A stretch of DNA of 64,000 nt from Symbiodinium natans (GCA_905221605.1 CAJNDS010002121.1:521501-585500); one strand, 5' to 3'. Positions 28,909 through 38,176 are shown, counted from the first letter of the stretch. Program-made: numbers and translations. The notes: generated by a model not told the origin, from the letters alone.

Positions 28909-29004
28909 AGGTTGTTTTGAGTCTCAGCTTTCGGGTCTGAGTCGGCTCTTTCAAGCTTGACCCCCTTGAGTTTGTTTTTACGATTTTTCGGGCTTCTGAT
29001 TCAG

Positions 29005-29356
29005 TCATGCTTGAGGAGAATTACCCGAAGCCCCCTATTCTCTCCTTGTGATCCGAGGAAAGCTTTGCAAGATGCGCTGAACAGCCGGGACCTCCTGAGC
29101 AAGGTGCGCATCATGAGGATGCTTTGTTCTCCCGCATGTGCAGGTTATTGGGTTCTTAAGGGAGGGGGGTTCAAGGGGGGTATGTAACCCAAGGTTCCCT
29201 AATACTCCCTAAGGCTCCCTAAGCTCCCCTAAGGTTCCCCTGGGTACCCAACCCCCCTTGAACCCCCATCCCTTAAGAACCCTATAAGCAGGAGCCAAGC
29301 CAAATATTTACATGTCTCGGTTCTTCCTTTTGGTATGCACACGAGCTAGGAATTAA
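29005..29356 (+). CDS. Two in-phase exons split by an introner
   Basis: Exon 29005-29143 (CTTCTGATTCAG|) is open for 46 codons: SCLRRITRSPLFSPCDPRKA.. then ..DALNSRDLLSKVRIMRM.. It ends GCAG|GT. Exon 29292-29356 begins after GCAG|G, continues in phase 1 with AKPNIYMSRFFLLVCTRARN and stops at TAA 29354. The intron is one TIR element with a GCAGG duplication on each side. Unknown protein. Confidence 0.6.
29145..29287. mobile_element. TIR element, family C, acting as an introner
   Basis: The left arm TTATTGGGTTCTTAAGGGAG and its GGGGTTCAAGGGGGG continuation are inverted at the right end (CCCCCCTTGAACCCCCATCC CTTAAGAACCCTATAA). 5-bp target-site duplication GCAGG at 29140-29144 and 29288-29292. 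Partial relatives at about 41490-41565 and 55590-55670. Confidence 0.8.
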
Positions 29357-29364
29357 AATGGCAC

Positions 29365-29680
29365 TTTCCGTACCGAAATAGGGACTACCTGGGCCGGAAA
29401 GTACTTTTTATCTTATCAGGTTCAATGTCCGCTCGGCTGATCCCTTGCTTGTCGAAAAGGGCCACTGTCTGCTGGTCTGGGCCCTTGTTTGTTCTTACTG
29501 GGTCTTCCCAAGTATCGCTCCAACGGAGGCTCTAACTCCCGAGGTTGAGGTTAACAGCCTCACTCTCTAGCCAAGTGAGCTATGGAAGCACTTGCTACAT
29601 TCTGGAAAAGTACATAAACAAGCTCCTTTTCTATGGTGGGCCTCAAGTATATACAAATGAGGTACATGTGACCCCTAGGG
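29365..29680. mobile_element. Family F element interrupted by a tRNA-bearing insert
   Basis: 29370-29420 (CCGTACCGAAATAGGGACTA..GGAAAGTACTTTTTATC) and 29637-29677 (GTGGGCCTCAAGTATATACA..GAGGTACATGTGACCC) correspond to the left and right parts of family F (52724, 63054). About 215 bp containing a tRNA-like sequence lie between. Confidence 0.5.
29516..29589 (-). tRNA. tRNA-Asn(GTT)-like sequence
   Basis: On the minus strand the acceptor arms GCTTCCA / TTGGAGC pair at six of seven positions. The D arm is TAGCTCACTTGGCTAGAGA. The anticodon arm TGAGG-CTGTTAA-CCTCA is perfect, with anticodon GTT. The T loop TTAGAGC departs from TTCRANY and the T stem has a mismatch. No intron or CCA. It may be a decayed gene or the head of a SINE, given its nesting in an element. 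Confidence 0.5.
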
Positions 29681-29933
29681 TAGATTCCTACACAGAGCCT
29701 TCTGTATGATTTTCAAACCCCAAACCCTAACCCTAAACCCTCACCCTAAACCCTGAACCCTGAGTCATGAGCCTGGTAGCTTCCACCCAAAAAAATCTTC
29801 AAGAATGGCCTGCATGCAGTGGCTCTCTCTAGGTTTAGGGGGGCTTAGGAACCCTAAACTTGAAACCCCAAACCCCAAACCCTAAACCCTAAACCTTAAA
29901 CCCTTGGGTTTGCTTTGGGGTTTAGGTGTGTAG

Positions 29934-29984
29934 GATTGGCTCCTGAAGCTGAGGATGTCTAGGATGCAGATCTCAGACCGCTGA
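29934..29984 (+). CDS. Short terminal exon
   Basis: GGTGTGTAG|G acceptor; reads DWLLKLRMSRMQISDR, TGA 29982. Confidence 0.4.
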   Translation, partial: DWLLKLRMSRMQISDR

Positions 29985-30125
29985 AGCGCCCCCCCACGCC
30001 GGGTTTGGAGAATAGGTTTAGGGCTTATAGGGTTTTATAATTACATGCAGATTAAGCTCTTACCCTAAGCCCTAAACCCTAAACCCTAAACCCTAAACCC
30101 TAAACCCTAAACCCTCCGGCTCGAG

Positions 30126-30206
30126 GCTGCCCCGACGATGTTTGCCGCCGGCCTTGTGGATGAGCAGCTGCTGATGCTGAGCCGCGATGTGGGGTTTTAC
30201 CTATAG
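30126..30206 (+). CDS. Exon ending in TAG
   Basis: GGCTCGAG|G acceptor after a CCCTAAA array; reads AAPTMFAAGLVDEQLLMLSR.. to TAG 30204. TTTAGGG array follows. Confidence 0.5.
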   Translation, partial: AAPTMFAAGLVDEQLLMLSRDVGFYL

Positions 30207-30224
30207 CTGTGACCTCAAAGGTGG

Positions 30225-30345
30225 GTTTAGGGTTTAGGGTTTTAGGGTTTAGGGTTTAGGGTTTAGGGTTTAGGGTTTAGGGTTTTTAGGGTTTAGGGTT
30301 TAGGGTTTAGGGTTTAGGCGGGTTTTAGGGTTTAGGGTTGAGTCC
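30225..30345 (+). repeat. TTTAGGG array
   Basis: Near-perfect units with two TTTTAGGG slips. Confidence 0.9.
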
Positions 30346-30448
30346 CAGGTATTTGATTTTGCCCCCTCCCCCCCTCCCCCACCCTCTCCCAAAGAAGACT
30401 AGTAGGTATGGGAATGTACAAGCAAAGTGCCGCAAGCATATATGCCAT

Positions 30449-30526
30449 ATACAGCAAATGCACGCTGTACCTTCTTTACCCTGGAGAGCCTGTCTCCCCC
30501 GCGTACCCATCTACTCTCAAACCTAA
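30449..30526 (+). CDS. Possible exon
   Basis: CATATACAG| then QMHAVPSLPWRACLPRVPIY.. to a stop at 30526. Weak. Confidence 0.25.
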   Translation: MQQMHAVPSLPWRACLPRVPIYSQT

Positions 30527-30661
30527 AGCCAAAAACAAAAGTCCTAAGCCCTACCTAAACCCTGAACCCTAAACCCTAAACCCTAAACCCTAAACCCCGT
30601 CCCTTATACCCTATACCCTATACTCTAAACCCTAAAGCCTAACTCAGTACCGCAAATCAAG

Positions 30662-30984
30662 GATGGGCTTAACTCCCTCGACTCGGGCCAACCTGGCAGA
30701 GGGCCTGAAGGGGATGCCAGACCTCGGGGAGGACGAGCAGGTTTAGGGTTTAGGGGTTAGGGGCTAGGTTGTGCGGTTTAGGGCTTACTGTAGGGGCGGT
30801 GAGCTTTGGAGGTTTAGGCTCGGTTTAGGCTCGGTTTAGGCTGTTTTTGGGGGGGGTTTTGGAGCTTCCGGGGTTTAAGGCATTGAAAGTGATGACCGAC
30901 GTTTGCTTGGGCGCAAGAGCCCAGATCCTAAAGCCCGGAAGCAAAGGCGCTGGACACCCAAACGCTACGCTAGGGGGGTTTTAG
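30662..30984 (+). CDS. Two in-phase exons, stop TAG
   Basis: Exon 30662-30740 (AAATCAAG|G; CAG|GTTTAGGG) reads MGLTPSTRANLAEGLKGMPD.. Exon 30880-30984 (GGTTTAAG|G), phase 0, reads ALKVMTDVCLGARAQILKPG.. to TAG 30982, the stop itself lying in a telomere-like TTTTAG. The intron opens with telomere repeat. Confidence 0.55.
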
Positions 30985-31241
30985 GGTTTAGGGTTTAGGG
31001 GGAGCTTGAATAAGAAGGTGCAATCGGTTTGGAGTACAAAGCATGTGCTAGGGCATGTGGATTTCTTCGGAGCCTGGGGGATTTGAGGTGTGTGCCGGCT
31101 TGGGGCTGAGAGTTTACGATTTAGCACCTTCGTCCTAAAAGCAAAGCGTAGAGTAGGTTGGGGGTTTTAGGTTTAGGGCTTAGGGAGGTTTAGGGCTGAG
31201 TTTTTAGAGGCCCCAAGCCCTGATCCTTAGCCACGGCATAG

Positions 31242-31358
31242 ATGGACAGCCCTAACCCGCGAGTGCCTGCCAGCCTCGCTCTGACCAGAGGAGTGGGGTC
31301 AGCAGCAAAGGCTTCTGGCCCAGGCCTGCGGGGAACCTACCTGATACTTAGGGTCTAG
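31242..31358 (+). CDS. ORF/exon with ATG after an acceptor
   Basis: CGGCATAG|ATG; 38 codons: MDSPNPRVPASLALTRGVGS.. to TAG 31356. It may be a short gene or first exon, with the acceptor position used for trans-splicing. Confidence 0.4.
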   Translation: MDSPNPRVPASLALTRGVGSAAKASGPGLRGTYLILRV

Positions 31359-31359
31359 G

Positions 31360-31690
31360 GTTAGGGTTTAGGGTTTGGGGTTTGGGGTTTAGGGTTTAGG
31401 GTTCAGGGTTTAGGGTTTAGAGTTGAGGGTTTAGGTAGGGGGCTTAGGGTGCATGGATTGGTAGGACATGGGTAAAGAATAATGACAGAGAATACAACAT
31501 ATTCCTTGGTTCCCTGCTTGCAGTTAGGAGCAGTTTAGGAGGCTGAGGGCGGAAAGAGAAAGAATGGGCTTGCAAGCTCTACTGACTTCGTAAGTCTGCT
31601 CAGTATCTCCAAGAAACCCTTCAATAATCACCATAATTACCATTTGCTAAAGACCCACAAACATGCCTAATGTTTTGCCTTAGTTTGTGA
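31360..31690. other. TTTAGGG-type repeat then unassigned sequence
   Basis: 31350-31440 is degenerate TTTAGGG. 31450-31690 is AT-richer unique sequence with a strong acceptor-like site at about 31525 but no good frame after it. Confidence 0.4.
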
Positions 31691-31783
31691 TTCTGTGTTT
31701 TTCGGGATTTTTCCCCACCCTCGGTGTGGGGCTGCGTCCGGAACTCTTCTCCTCGCCCGGTCTACTCCTCGCTCATCCCTGGA

Positions 31784-31965
31784 GTGCCCAACCCCAAAGT
31801 GTCCCTGGAGTGCCCAACTCTAGCGCCGAGTGTCCCCGGAGTGCCCAACCCCAGAGTCTCCCTGGAGTGCCCAGAATGTCCCCAAATCTCTCCGGTGCAA
31901 CCCCAGTGTCCCCGGAGTGCCCAGCCCCAGAGTCTCCCTGGAGTACCCAACCCCAGAGTATCTCT
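31784..31965 (+). repeat. GC-rich minisatellite
   Basis: Six or seven diverged copies of a 24-30 bp unit around TCCCTGGAGTGCCCAACCCC. Open in several frames on both strands; the plus-strand ORFs translate it as repeated GVPNP/LECP peptides. Confidence 0.8.
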
Positions 31966-32035
31966 ACCAAGAGAGGGTGGGAATGTTCGAAGTATTTTTT
32001 TTTTGGGGGGGGGTTCGCGAGCAAATAGTAGATAA

Positions 32036-32279
32036 CCAAACTTATTATCCATACTTACTAAGTCAAATGGGAGGAGCCCTCTTAGTCCTTGAGTCAGTGG
32101 TCTGGGCCGAAGACGCATTGTTTTCTCTCGCACTCCCAGTGCGTGTTGAAGATAGGGGCATGGGAAAGCATGGCGCCTCCTTCGGTGAGACGTCGGTCTT
32201 TGTTTGGGGGCTGGAGGCTTTGAAGCTTCAGAGTTTGGTAGCGGGAGCTACCCAAAAAAACCATAGTGGTCCTTAAGCT
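32036..32279 (+). CDS. Possible exon downstream of the minisatellite
   Basis: The frame reads ..YYPYLLSQMGGALLVLESVV.. and ..EDRGMGKHGASFGETSVFVW.. to TAA 32274. Protein-like, but the long ORF it belongs to starts in the minisatellite, so the true start is unknown. Confidence 0.35.
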
Positions 32280-32375
32280 CTGAAAAAGGGACAGTTCCAG
32301 AACACCCTACAACCCTAACCCTCAAACCCTAAAGCCTGAAAGGCTGTTGCCAACGTGCTGGGTTTTGAGGTCCCC

Positions 32376-32485
32376 TAAACCCTAAACCCTAAACCCTAAA
32401 CCCTAAACCCTAAACCCTAAACCCTAAACCCTAAACCCTAAACCCTAAACCCTAAACCCTAAACCCTAAACCCTAAACCCTAAAT
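32376..32485 (-). repeat. CCCTAAA array
   Basis: Fifteen perfect heptamers. Confidence 0.93.
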
Positions 32486-32689
32486 CGTGTCGGACAGGAC
32501 TTCGGGCTTGAGATGGCGAACTAGGGTTGAGGGTTTAGGGTTTAGAGTTTCAGGTTGGGGTTGTAGTGCTCTGAGCCCTGCACCCTAAACACCCTAAGCA
32601 CTAAATCCGGCCCCTAAGCCAGAAAGCCCTAAAATACCTCAACCTGTGAACATCCTACACCTAACCCCGACACCCCTAAACCCTAAAGC

Positions 32690-32850
32690 CCTGAATCCTA
32701 AAAAAAACCTCCACACCTGAACCCTTAAACCCCTTGCTCCCTAAACTGAAGAGGCCCTACACCTGAACCCTTAATTTAAGGGTTTAATAAACCCCTGCTC
32801 CCTAAAGTAAGGGTTTAATAAACCCCCTGCTCCCTAAACTGAAGAGGCCC
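32690..32850. repeat. Local tandem duplications
   Basis: CTCCCTAAACTGAAGAGGCC occurs twice and AAGGGTTTAATAAACCCC twice within 160 bp. Confidence 0.7.
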
Positions 32851-32858
32851 TGGGGCAG

Positions 32859-33229
32859 GGTCGGAGCTCGGGTGCTCTGCTCCCAACGGCGCTTTGCCAC
32901 GGGCCACTGGCAGCATCTCTGTCAGATATTTGGCGTTGGGATCTGGGCTCCTATAAGGTTTAGGGCCTAAAGTTGAGGGTTTGAGGTTGAGGGTGTACGT
33001 ACGGTTTGAGGTTGAGGGTTTTAGGGTGTAGGGTTTGAGGCTTAGGGTTGAGGTTCTAAGGTGTAGGTCTTGGGTTTGAGGTTTAGGGCAAAGGTGTCAG
33101 GGTTTTAGGATTTGAGTCTAAGGGTTTAGGGTTCATACTTCGAAGCCCTTTGACCTAGGTCTACTTAGTATCCGCCGGAGGCCCTTCGAGAAACCCCGGG
33201 TAGCCCAACTTAATTACCCTGCCTACTAG
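32859..33229 (+). CDS. Two in-phase exons, stop TAG
   Basis: Exon 32859-32957 (CTGGGGCAG|G; AAG|GTTTAGGG) reads VGARVLCSQRRFATGHWQHL.. Exon 33169-33229 (GTCTACTTAG|), phase 2, reads IRRRPFEKPRVAQLNYPAY to TAG 33227. The intron is degenerate TTTAGGG repeat. Unknown protein. Confidence 0.55.
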
Positions 33230-33289
33230 CTCAAAAGGGCTTCCATGTCGGGCTGAGGGGGCCTTACAGTTTTGACAGTCCTATACTAC

Positions 33290-33780
33290 CCCCCCCCCCA
33301 AAAAAAAAAAAACAAATAAATGGGCTTGTAATATGGCGTAACATGATATCGAGAATGTCTCAGCGCCCAAGCCCCTATGCCTAGAATAACTTTCATTCCC
33401 ACTTGAAATTGGCTAGTATCTGTTTTTTGAACGAGTATATAGGTCACTGTAGGTACACCCTAATCCCTAAGCTAGCAGCTAAAGGTGCTGCGGGCTGCAG
33501 CAGCATGATTTTTCATGCGGAGCTTTAAGTGTGTGAGCGAATGCCCGAACAAAATCGTGCATGCATAAGGAGCGTTCGGAATGCCTGTTTCATAATGTAG
33601 GCAGAAGCCCGTTGTTCCCGGTTATTGGACTTTTTTTGGTAGCGAAGTTCACACATAAACACAGAGCCAGCCAGCAGAACAAGCGAAACAACGCTTTTAA
33701 CACCACGTGACTCAAGGAACCTAACCACACGCACGTGTTGCGCGTAAATTCCTCTTCTCTGGGGCATGCACTGTGTACTC
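33290..33780. other. AT-richer unique stretch, no gene called
   Basis: Starts with a C/A homopolymer pair. Minus-strand frames of 98 and 73 codons overlap here, but neither shows a domain or splice support. Composition differs from the flanking islands. Confidence 0.35.
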
Positions 33781-33789
33781 GCGGTATTT

Positions 33790-33960
33790 CTACTTGGTTC
33801 AGAAGTACCATGAACCTCCAAGTAGAGGGAAGTTACATGGTCCCTTAGTATGGGCCCTGGAAAGGGTAGCCCTTACATACCCCTTACATACCCTACACAA
33901 ATTACGGGGGGTCCATACATCAGAACCCTTTAAAGTAGAGGGGAGTGCAAGATGGGAAGG
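33790..33960. mobile_element. Family A fragment and family G repeat
   Basis: AGTACCATGAACCTCCAAG at 33805 is a right end of family A. 33826-33950 (TTACATGGTCCCTTAGTATG..CAGAACCCTTTAAAG) is shared with 53640-53790. Confidence 0.5.
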
Positions 33961-34035
33961 GGGCTTGAGATCGTCCCGAGCCTAAGAGATCAACTCAGCA
34001 GCGCTGGGTCGTTGGGCTTAGGGTTGAGGGTCCAG

Positions 34036-34228
34036 GGAAACCCTAAACCCTAAACCCTAAACCCTAAACCCTACACCCTACACCCTACACCCTACACCCT
34101 ACACCCTAATCCCTAAACCCTAAACCCTAAACCCTAAACCCTAAACCCTAAACCCTAAACCCTAAACCCTAAACCCTAAACCCTAAACCCTAAACCCTAA
34201 ACCCTAAACCCTAAACCCTAAACCCTAG
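34036..34228 (-). repeat. CCCTAAA array with a CCCTACA block
   Basis: Perfect heptamers interrupted by six CCCTACA units at about 34070-34105, a locally amplified variant. Confidence 0.93.
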
Positions 34229-34264
34229 ACCTAAACTAAACCCTACAAACCCTATAAGGCTCAG

Positions 34265-34340
34265 ATGGCGGGCTGGCGCCACCTTGCAGCTGTGGCAGGC
34301 CCGGCCCCGCCACAGCGGCCAAAGACCCTTGGATGTGAGG
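34265..34340 (+). CDS. Exon with ATG between inverted arrays
   Basis: AAGGCTCAG|ATG, donor GAGG|GTTTAGGG. Reads MAGWRHLAAVAGPAPPQRPK.. in 25 codons plus one base. The CCCTAAA array before and TTTAGGG array after are both nearly pure. It could be a first exon; the ATG is right at the acceptor. Confidence 0.55.
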
Positions 34341-34415
34341 GTTTAGGGTTTAGGGTTTAGGGTTTAGGGTTTAGGGTTTAGGGTTTAGGGTTTAGGGTTT
34401 AGGGTTTAGGGTTTA
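34338..34415 (+). repeat. TTTAGGG array
   Basis: Eleven perfect units directly after the exon donor. Confidence 0.93.
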
Positions 34416-35022
34416 GCGCCCTTAGAGTCGATGAGTTTGGGCTTCAGGGCTGTAGGGCTTCTGGGCTTTAGGGTTTAGGGTTGAGGGTTTAGGGTTTAGG
34501 GTTTAGGGTTTAGGGTGTGCGGTTCTGGGCTTCAGGAGCTCAGGGCGTAGGGTTCTGAGCCTCAGGTTCTCGGGGAGTTGCGATCGTTTGTGTGGGAGGG
34601 GGGGGGGGGGGCTTAGGGTTTAGGGTTTCGGGTATTAGGGTATAGGGTATAGTGTTTAGGATAGGGGCTTGACAATTCTTAAAAGAAGTTTGGGTGTTTG
34701 GGCTTCTTGGGGCCTTGGCGGCCTTTGGTGTTTGAGTGCTTTGAGGTGTAGTTTGGACGTGGGCTTGAGGGGGGGCGGAAAGGGCTCCAGGGTTTTAGGG
34801 CATTTTGGACTTTAGGTTTTATGCGTCTCGGGCTTTTGGGATTTAGGCGTTCCCTTCAGGGTTTTGGGGCTTGGGGAGGGTTCTGGCTGTAGAGTTGTAG
34901 GGTTTACGTACGGGGCCTTAGTAGGGAATGAGGGCCTTCGGTACCTGTGAATCCGCAAGTTGTGATACGGGCTAGCTACTTCCCCAAGTCCCTACCAACC
35001 ACTAGTAAGGGGGGTTACTCTG

Positions 35023-35150
35023 CTTGGAGGTTCATGGTACTTATTAACCAATTATAACTGTACTTATAACCATGTTCGGGCACTTAAGGGGCTTATAAGT
35101 GGGTTATAAGTACAGTTATAATTGGTGAATAAGTACCCTGAACCTTCAAG
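35023..35150. mobile_element. TIR element, family A, next to an exon
   Basis: CTTGGAGGTTCATGGTACTT at the left; AAGTACCCTGAACCTTCAAG at the right; long inverted core (ATTATAACTGTAC / GTACAGTTATAAT). Its last bases, TTCAAG|, sit where the following exon's acceptor is needed. Confidence 0.75.
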
Positions 35151-35239
35151 TGCCGCCCGCCGAGGATGATATCCGTCTCTGGGCCTCCTTTGTTCCGAGG
35201 CTGCAACTGTTGTGTGCTGGTTCTCAGTGCGGAATTTGA
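35151..35239 (+). CDS. Exon starting at a TIR element edge
   Basis: Reads PPAEDDIRLWASFVPRLQLL.. to TGA 35237, with phase 1 on entry. The acceptor would be the end of the family A element. Confidence 0.45.
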
Positions 35240-35705
35240 GAGGGTTAGGGACCATTTTGTAGTCCCTTTAAAATGGTAGTAATGTAGGGAGCTACAAGTA
35301 CCTGGTAAGGTCAAGGCTGTTAATTAAAGGTTTTCGATGGCAAGATCTGCAGGAACATCTACAGGAAATGATCTTGGGCCAGAATGACCCGAAAGGGAAT
35401 CCAGCAGGCTCATAATGCACTACGATCGCTACTTGCACTCGTTCTTACTGGAGGATTGCCTAAACAAACCCTAAAGGGATTTCATGGTGATAATTTCCTA
35501 TTTTCAGAACCTAAACCCTAAACCCTAAACCCTAAACCCCTAAACCCTGCAAATAGTTCTGCTGCGAAGTTTGCATCGCCAGCTTGGGAGCCTCGACTGG
35601 GTCCTCATTCCCCAGTTCTTTGCAGGGCTTTGATCATCGCCTAAACCCAAAACCCTAAACCTCATGCTCTAGACCCTGAACCCTAAAACCTAGCCAGCCC
35701 CTCAC

Positions 35706-35885
35706 CCCCCCCCCCCCCCCCCAAAAAAAAAAAAAAAACAATAATAATAATAATATAATAATAATAATTAAACATTAAAAGATAATAATCACGAGAATGA
35801 TAAAATAAATAATGAATAATAAATAATAAATAATAATAATAATAATTAAAATAATCATAATCATAATAATAATAACAATAACCAA
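35706..35885. repeat. C/A homopolymers and (TAA)n-rich tract
   Basis: C run, A run, then about 150 bp of ATA/TAA repeat. Confidence 0.9.
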
Positions 35886-36014
35886 ATGCCCCCATTTTCT
35901 CTTGGCCCCCCTTTGCGCCAGCCTGGGCCGAGACTTTCTGTCGATTCAGGGGTCAGCTGAGAGGCCAAGTCACAATATTCTTATTATGTTTATTATTATC
36001 AGTAGTATCAGCAG

Positions 36015-36015
<1 letters not shown>

Positions 36016-36104
<89 letters not shown>

Positions 36105-36113
36105 TAGTAGTCG
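36016..36113. repeat. (TAG)n trinucleotide repeat
   Basis: About 30 TAG units; the poly-serine ORF across it is artefact. Confidence 0.95.
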
Positions 36114-36150
36114 TAGTATTATTATATATATTTTCTAGTTAAGGCTTTAT

Positions 36151-36254
36151 CTTGGTAGCCCAGTGGTACCCTTTACCCTTTTTTGGGGGTTCTGGGTTCC
36201 CTTACAAAGTAACCAACCAAAGAAAGGGTGCCCTTATTATAATCTGGGTTCAAG
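36151..36254. mobile_element. TIR element, family B
   Basis: CTTGGTAGCCCAGTGGTACC at the left; GGGTGCCCTTATTATAATCT in the right half; the right tip is decayed. Lies 65-95 bp upstream of the RCC1-like gene. Confidence 0.65.
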
Positions 36255-36348
36255 GTTGAGCGATTAGGGGAGGGGACTATAGGGGCTAGAAGGAGGCTTA
36301 TTTTGCTCAGGGTTTTGATTGTGGGGTGTTTCGCCCAAGCTTTCCCAC

Positions 36349-37512
36349 ATGTCCATCTCCGTGGGGGTGGCGCTGCTCAGTGGGAGGTCCTCGAACTTTG
36401 AGGTCAGCCCCGACACTCGCCTGGATGAGCTGAAGAGGCGTGCAGAGAGCGCGCTCGGGCTTCACGGCACCTTGCTTGCTCCCTCCGGGCGAAACCTCGA
36501 CGGGCAAGGAACAGTCTCTGCTGCACAGCTTCAGACAGGGGACCAGCTCACTTTGCTCACAAGACCCGTGGCTCCATTGGCGACCAAACGGTCTTGGGCA
36601 GCGATCTTTGGCGACGGCTCCGTGATTACCTGGGGCGCCTCCAACCGGTCCGGCCGTCCCAGCAAAGACACCCAGCAGCAGCTCAAGAACGTCCAGCAAC
36701 TTCAGGCTACGGACGAGGCTTTTGCTGCCATCCTCGATGATGGATCGGTTGTTGCCTGGGGTGAGTTGAACTATGGCGGTGACTGCAGCGCTGTGCAGGA
36801 ACAGCTTGTTGATGTGCGCCACATCCAAGCCACGAGGTACGCCTTCGCGGCGCTCCGTGGCGACCGGTGCGTCGTCACCTGGGGCAGCTCAACAAGTGGC
36901 GGTGACAGCGGCAGCATACAGGAGCAGCTTAGGGATGTGCAGGGGATTCAATCCTCGAGTCGCGCGTTTGCGGCCGTTCTGGGCAATGGAGCTTGTGTGG
37001 CTTGGGGCGAAGCCTCCTTCGGTGGGGACAGCAGCGACGTCCAGGAGCAGCTATGGCAGGTGCAGAGCGTGCAGGCTTGCGACCAAGCCTTTGTGGCTTT
37101 GCGCAGCGATGGGTCTGTGGTCACCTGGGGCCAGCAGGCGCTCGCCTACAGCCTAACGCAGGAGCTGAACTATGTCTGTCAGATTCAAGCCAGTTCCATG
37201 GCCTTCGCAGCAATTCTTGAAGATGGATCCGTTGTGACATGGGGTGACATCTCGCGTGGAGGTGCAAGCGAAGAGGTCCAGAAGCGATTGAAGAGAGTGC
37301 AACACATCCAAGCAACGTTCTCTGCGTTTGCAGCCCTTCTGGAGGGCGGAGATGTTGTGACGTGGGGATTTTGCAGACATGGCGGTGACAGCAGCGGGGT
37401 TCAAGACCAACTCAAAGCTGTGAGTCAAATTCAGGCAACCTCCTCTGCTTTTGCCGCTCTCAGGGAAGATGGATCCGTGGTGGTTTGGGGGGACAGCAGC
37501 TTTGCTGAGTGA
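36349..37512 (+). CDS. UBL + RCC1-like repeat protein
   Basis: The ORF opens at ATG 36319; I prefer ATG 36349 (MSISVGVALLSGRSSNFEVS) because the domain starts there. Residues about 1-70 look like a ubiquitin-like fold (..PDTRLDELKRRAESALG.., ..TGDQLTLL). Eight repeats of about 50 residues follow, each with AFAA[IL]..DGSVVTWG, four variable residues, GGD(S), then VQEQL..V..IQA. This is the RCC1 beta-propeller pattern common in dinoflagellate proteins, sometimes annotated HERC-like; no HECT domain is present. Such folds bind proteins or chromatin; the partner is unknown. It has no introns over 1.16 kb and no telomere repeat inside, unlike its neighbours, which suggests a retroposed copy. It stops at TGA 37510 in mid-repeat, after WGDSS. 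Confidence 0.85.
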   Translation: MSISVGVALLSGRSSNFEVSPDTRLDELKRRAESALGLHGTLLAPSGRNLDGQGTVSAAQLQTGDQLTLLTRPVAPLATKRSWAAIFGDGSVITWGASNRSGRPSKDTQQQLKNVQQLQATDEAFAAILDDGSVVAWGELNYGGDCSAVQEQLVDVRHIQATRYAFAALRGDRCVVTWGSSTSGGDSGSIQEQLRDVQGIQSSSRAFAAVLGNGACVAWGEASFGGDSSDVQEQLWQVQSVQACDQAFVALRSDGSVVTWGQQALAYSLTQELNYVCQIQASSMAFAAILEDGSVVTWGDISRGGASEEVQKRLKRVQHIQATFSAFAALLEGGDVVTWGFCRHGGDSSGVQDQLKAVSQIQATSSAFAALREDGSVVVWGDSSFAE

Positions 37513-37582
37513 AGCCCAAAGTTGTTTGCCCGAGTTGGCCCTTAAACTCTCCCACTCTACTTGTGAAAGTCTCTGAGGTGGT

Positions 37583-38176
37583 GGTGACAGCACTAGCGTT
37601 CAGGAGCAGCTCACTGATGTGAAGCACATTCAAGCCAACCCACACGCCTTTGCTGCGCTGCGCGGCGACGGGTCAGTGGTGACTTGGGGCCATCTGCACT
37701 ACGGCGGCGACAGTAGCGCAGTGCAGGAGCAGCTGCAGGGCGTGAAGCAGATCCAGGCTGCAAGCTGCTCCTTTGCGGCCATTAAGGCCGACGGATCCAT
37801 TGTCTCCTGGGGCCTGGATTGTGGGAGCCGCGGGCGAACTTTCAGTCAAATGTCGGCAGAGGACGCTGGGAAGTTAGAGAAGCTAGGAATACCGAATCCG
37901 GAGTTGGGTCCTGGGAAGTCAGAGAAGCTAGGAATGCCGAATCCGGAGTTCCGGAATGACGGCGGCGAGTTGGCAAAACTTTGGCGATTCAGAGGTTCGA
38001 GGTGCCGAGGTCAAGTTCGGGCATGGGCGAGACACCCTAAAAACAGCAACCTCAAAGTGCCCAAACCCCCTAAAACCCGAGACTTCTCAAACCCGATGAT
38101 CCGCAAGCCACTCAAGCCCCAGACGCTGCAACCACTCGTCCCCGGTGAAGGCCCAGTGACCCCCGTCGCTGCGTAG
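37583..38176 (+). CDS. Continuation of the RCC1-like gene, C-terminal part
   Basis: After about 70 bp the same repeat resumes in another frame: GGDSTSVQEQLTDVKHIQA.., two more ..GDGSVVTWG-type repeats, then a non-repeat tail of about 120 residues with a near duplication (KLEKLGIPNPE, KSEKLGMPNPE) and TAG 38174. The gap 37510-37582 ends in CTCTGAG|G, a fair acceptor. No good GT donor is seen; a GC donor at 37497 would join in phase. Either a short intron or a break in a pseudogene. Confidence 0.6.
   Translation, partial: GDSTSVQEQLTDVKHIQANPHAFAALRGDGSVVTWGHLHYGGDSSAVQEQLQGVKQIQAASCSFAAIKADGSIVSWGLDCGSRGRTFSQMSAEDAGKLEKLGIPNPELGPGKSEKLGMPNPEFRNDGGELAKLWRFRGSRCRGQVRAWARHPKNSNLKVPKPPKTRDFSNPMIRKPLKPQTLQPLVPGEGPVTPVAA

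Noticed and set aside
31762-32133. 123-codon minus-strand ORF
   Set aside because: Mostly the antisense of the minisatellite.
35683-35895. Tyr-rich minus-strand ORF
   Set aside because: AT-rich trinucleotide repeat plus homopolymers.
35902-36138. Poly-serine ORF
   Set aside because: Translation of a (TAG)n tract in one frame.
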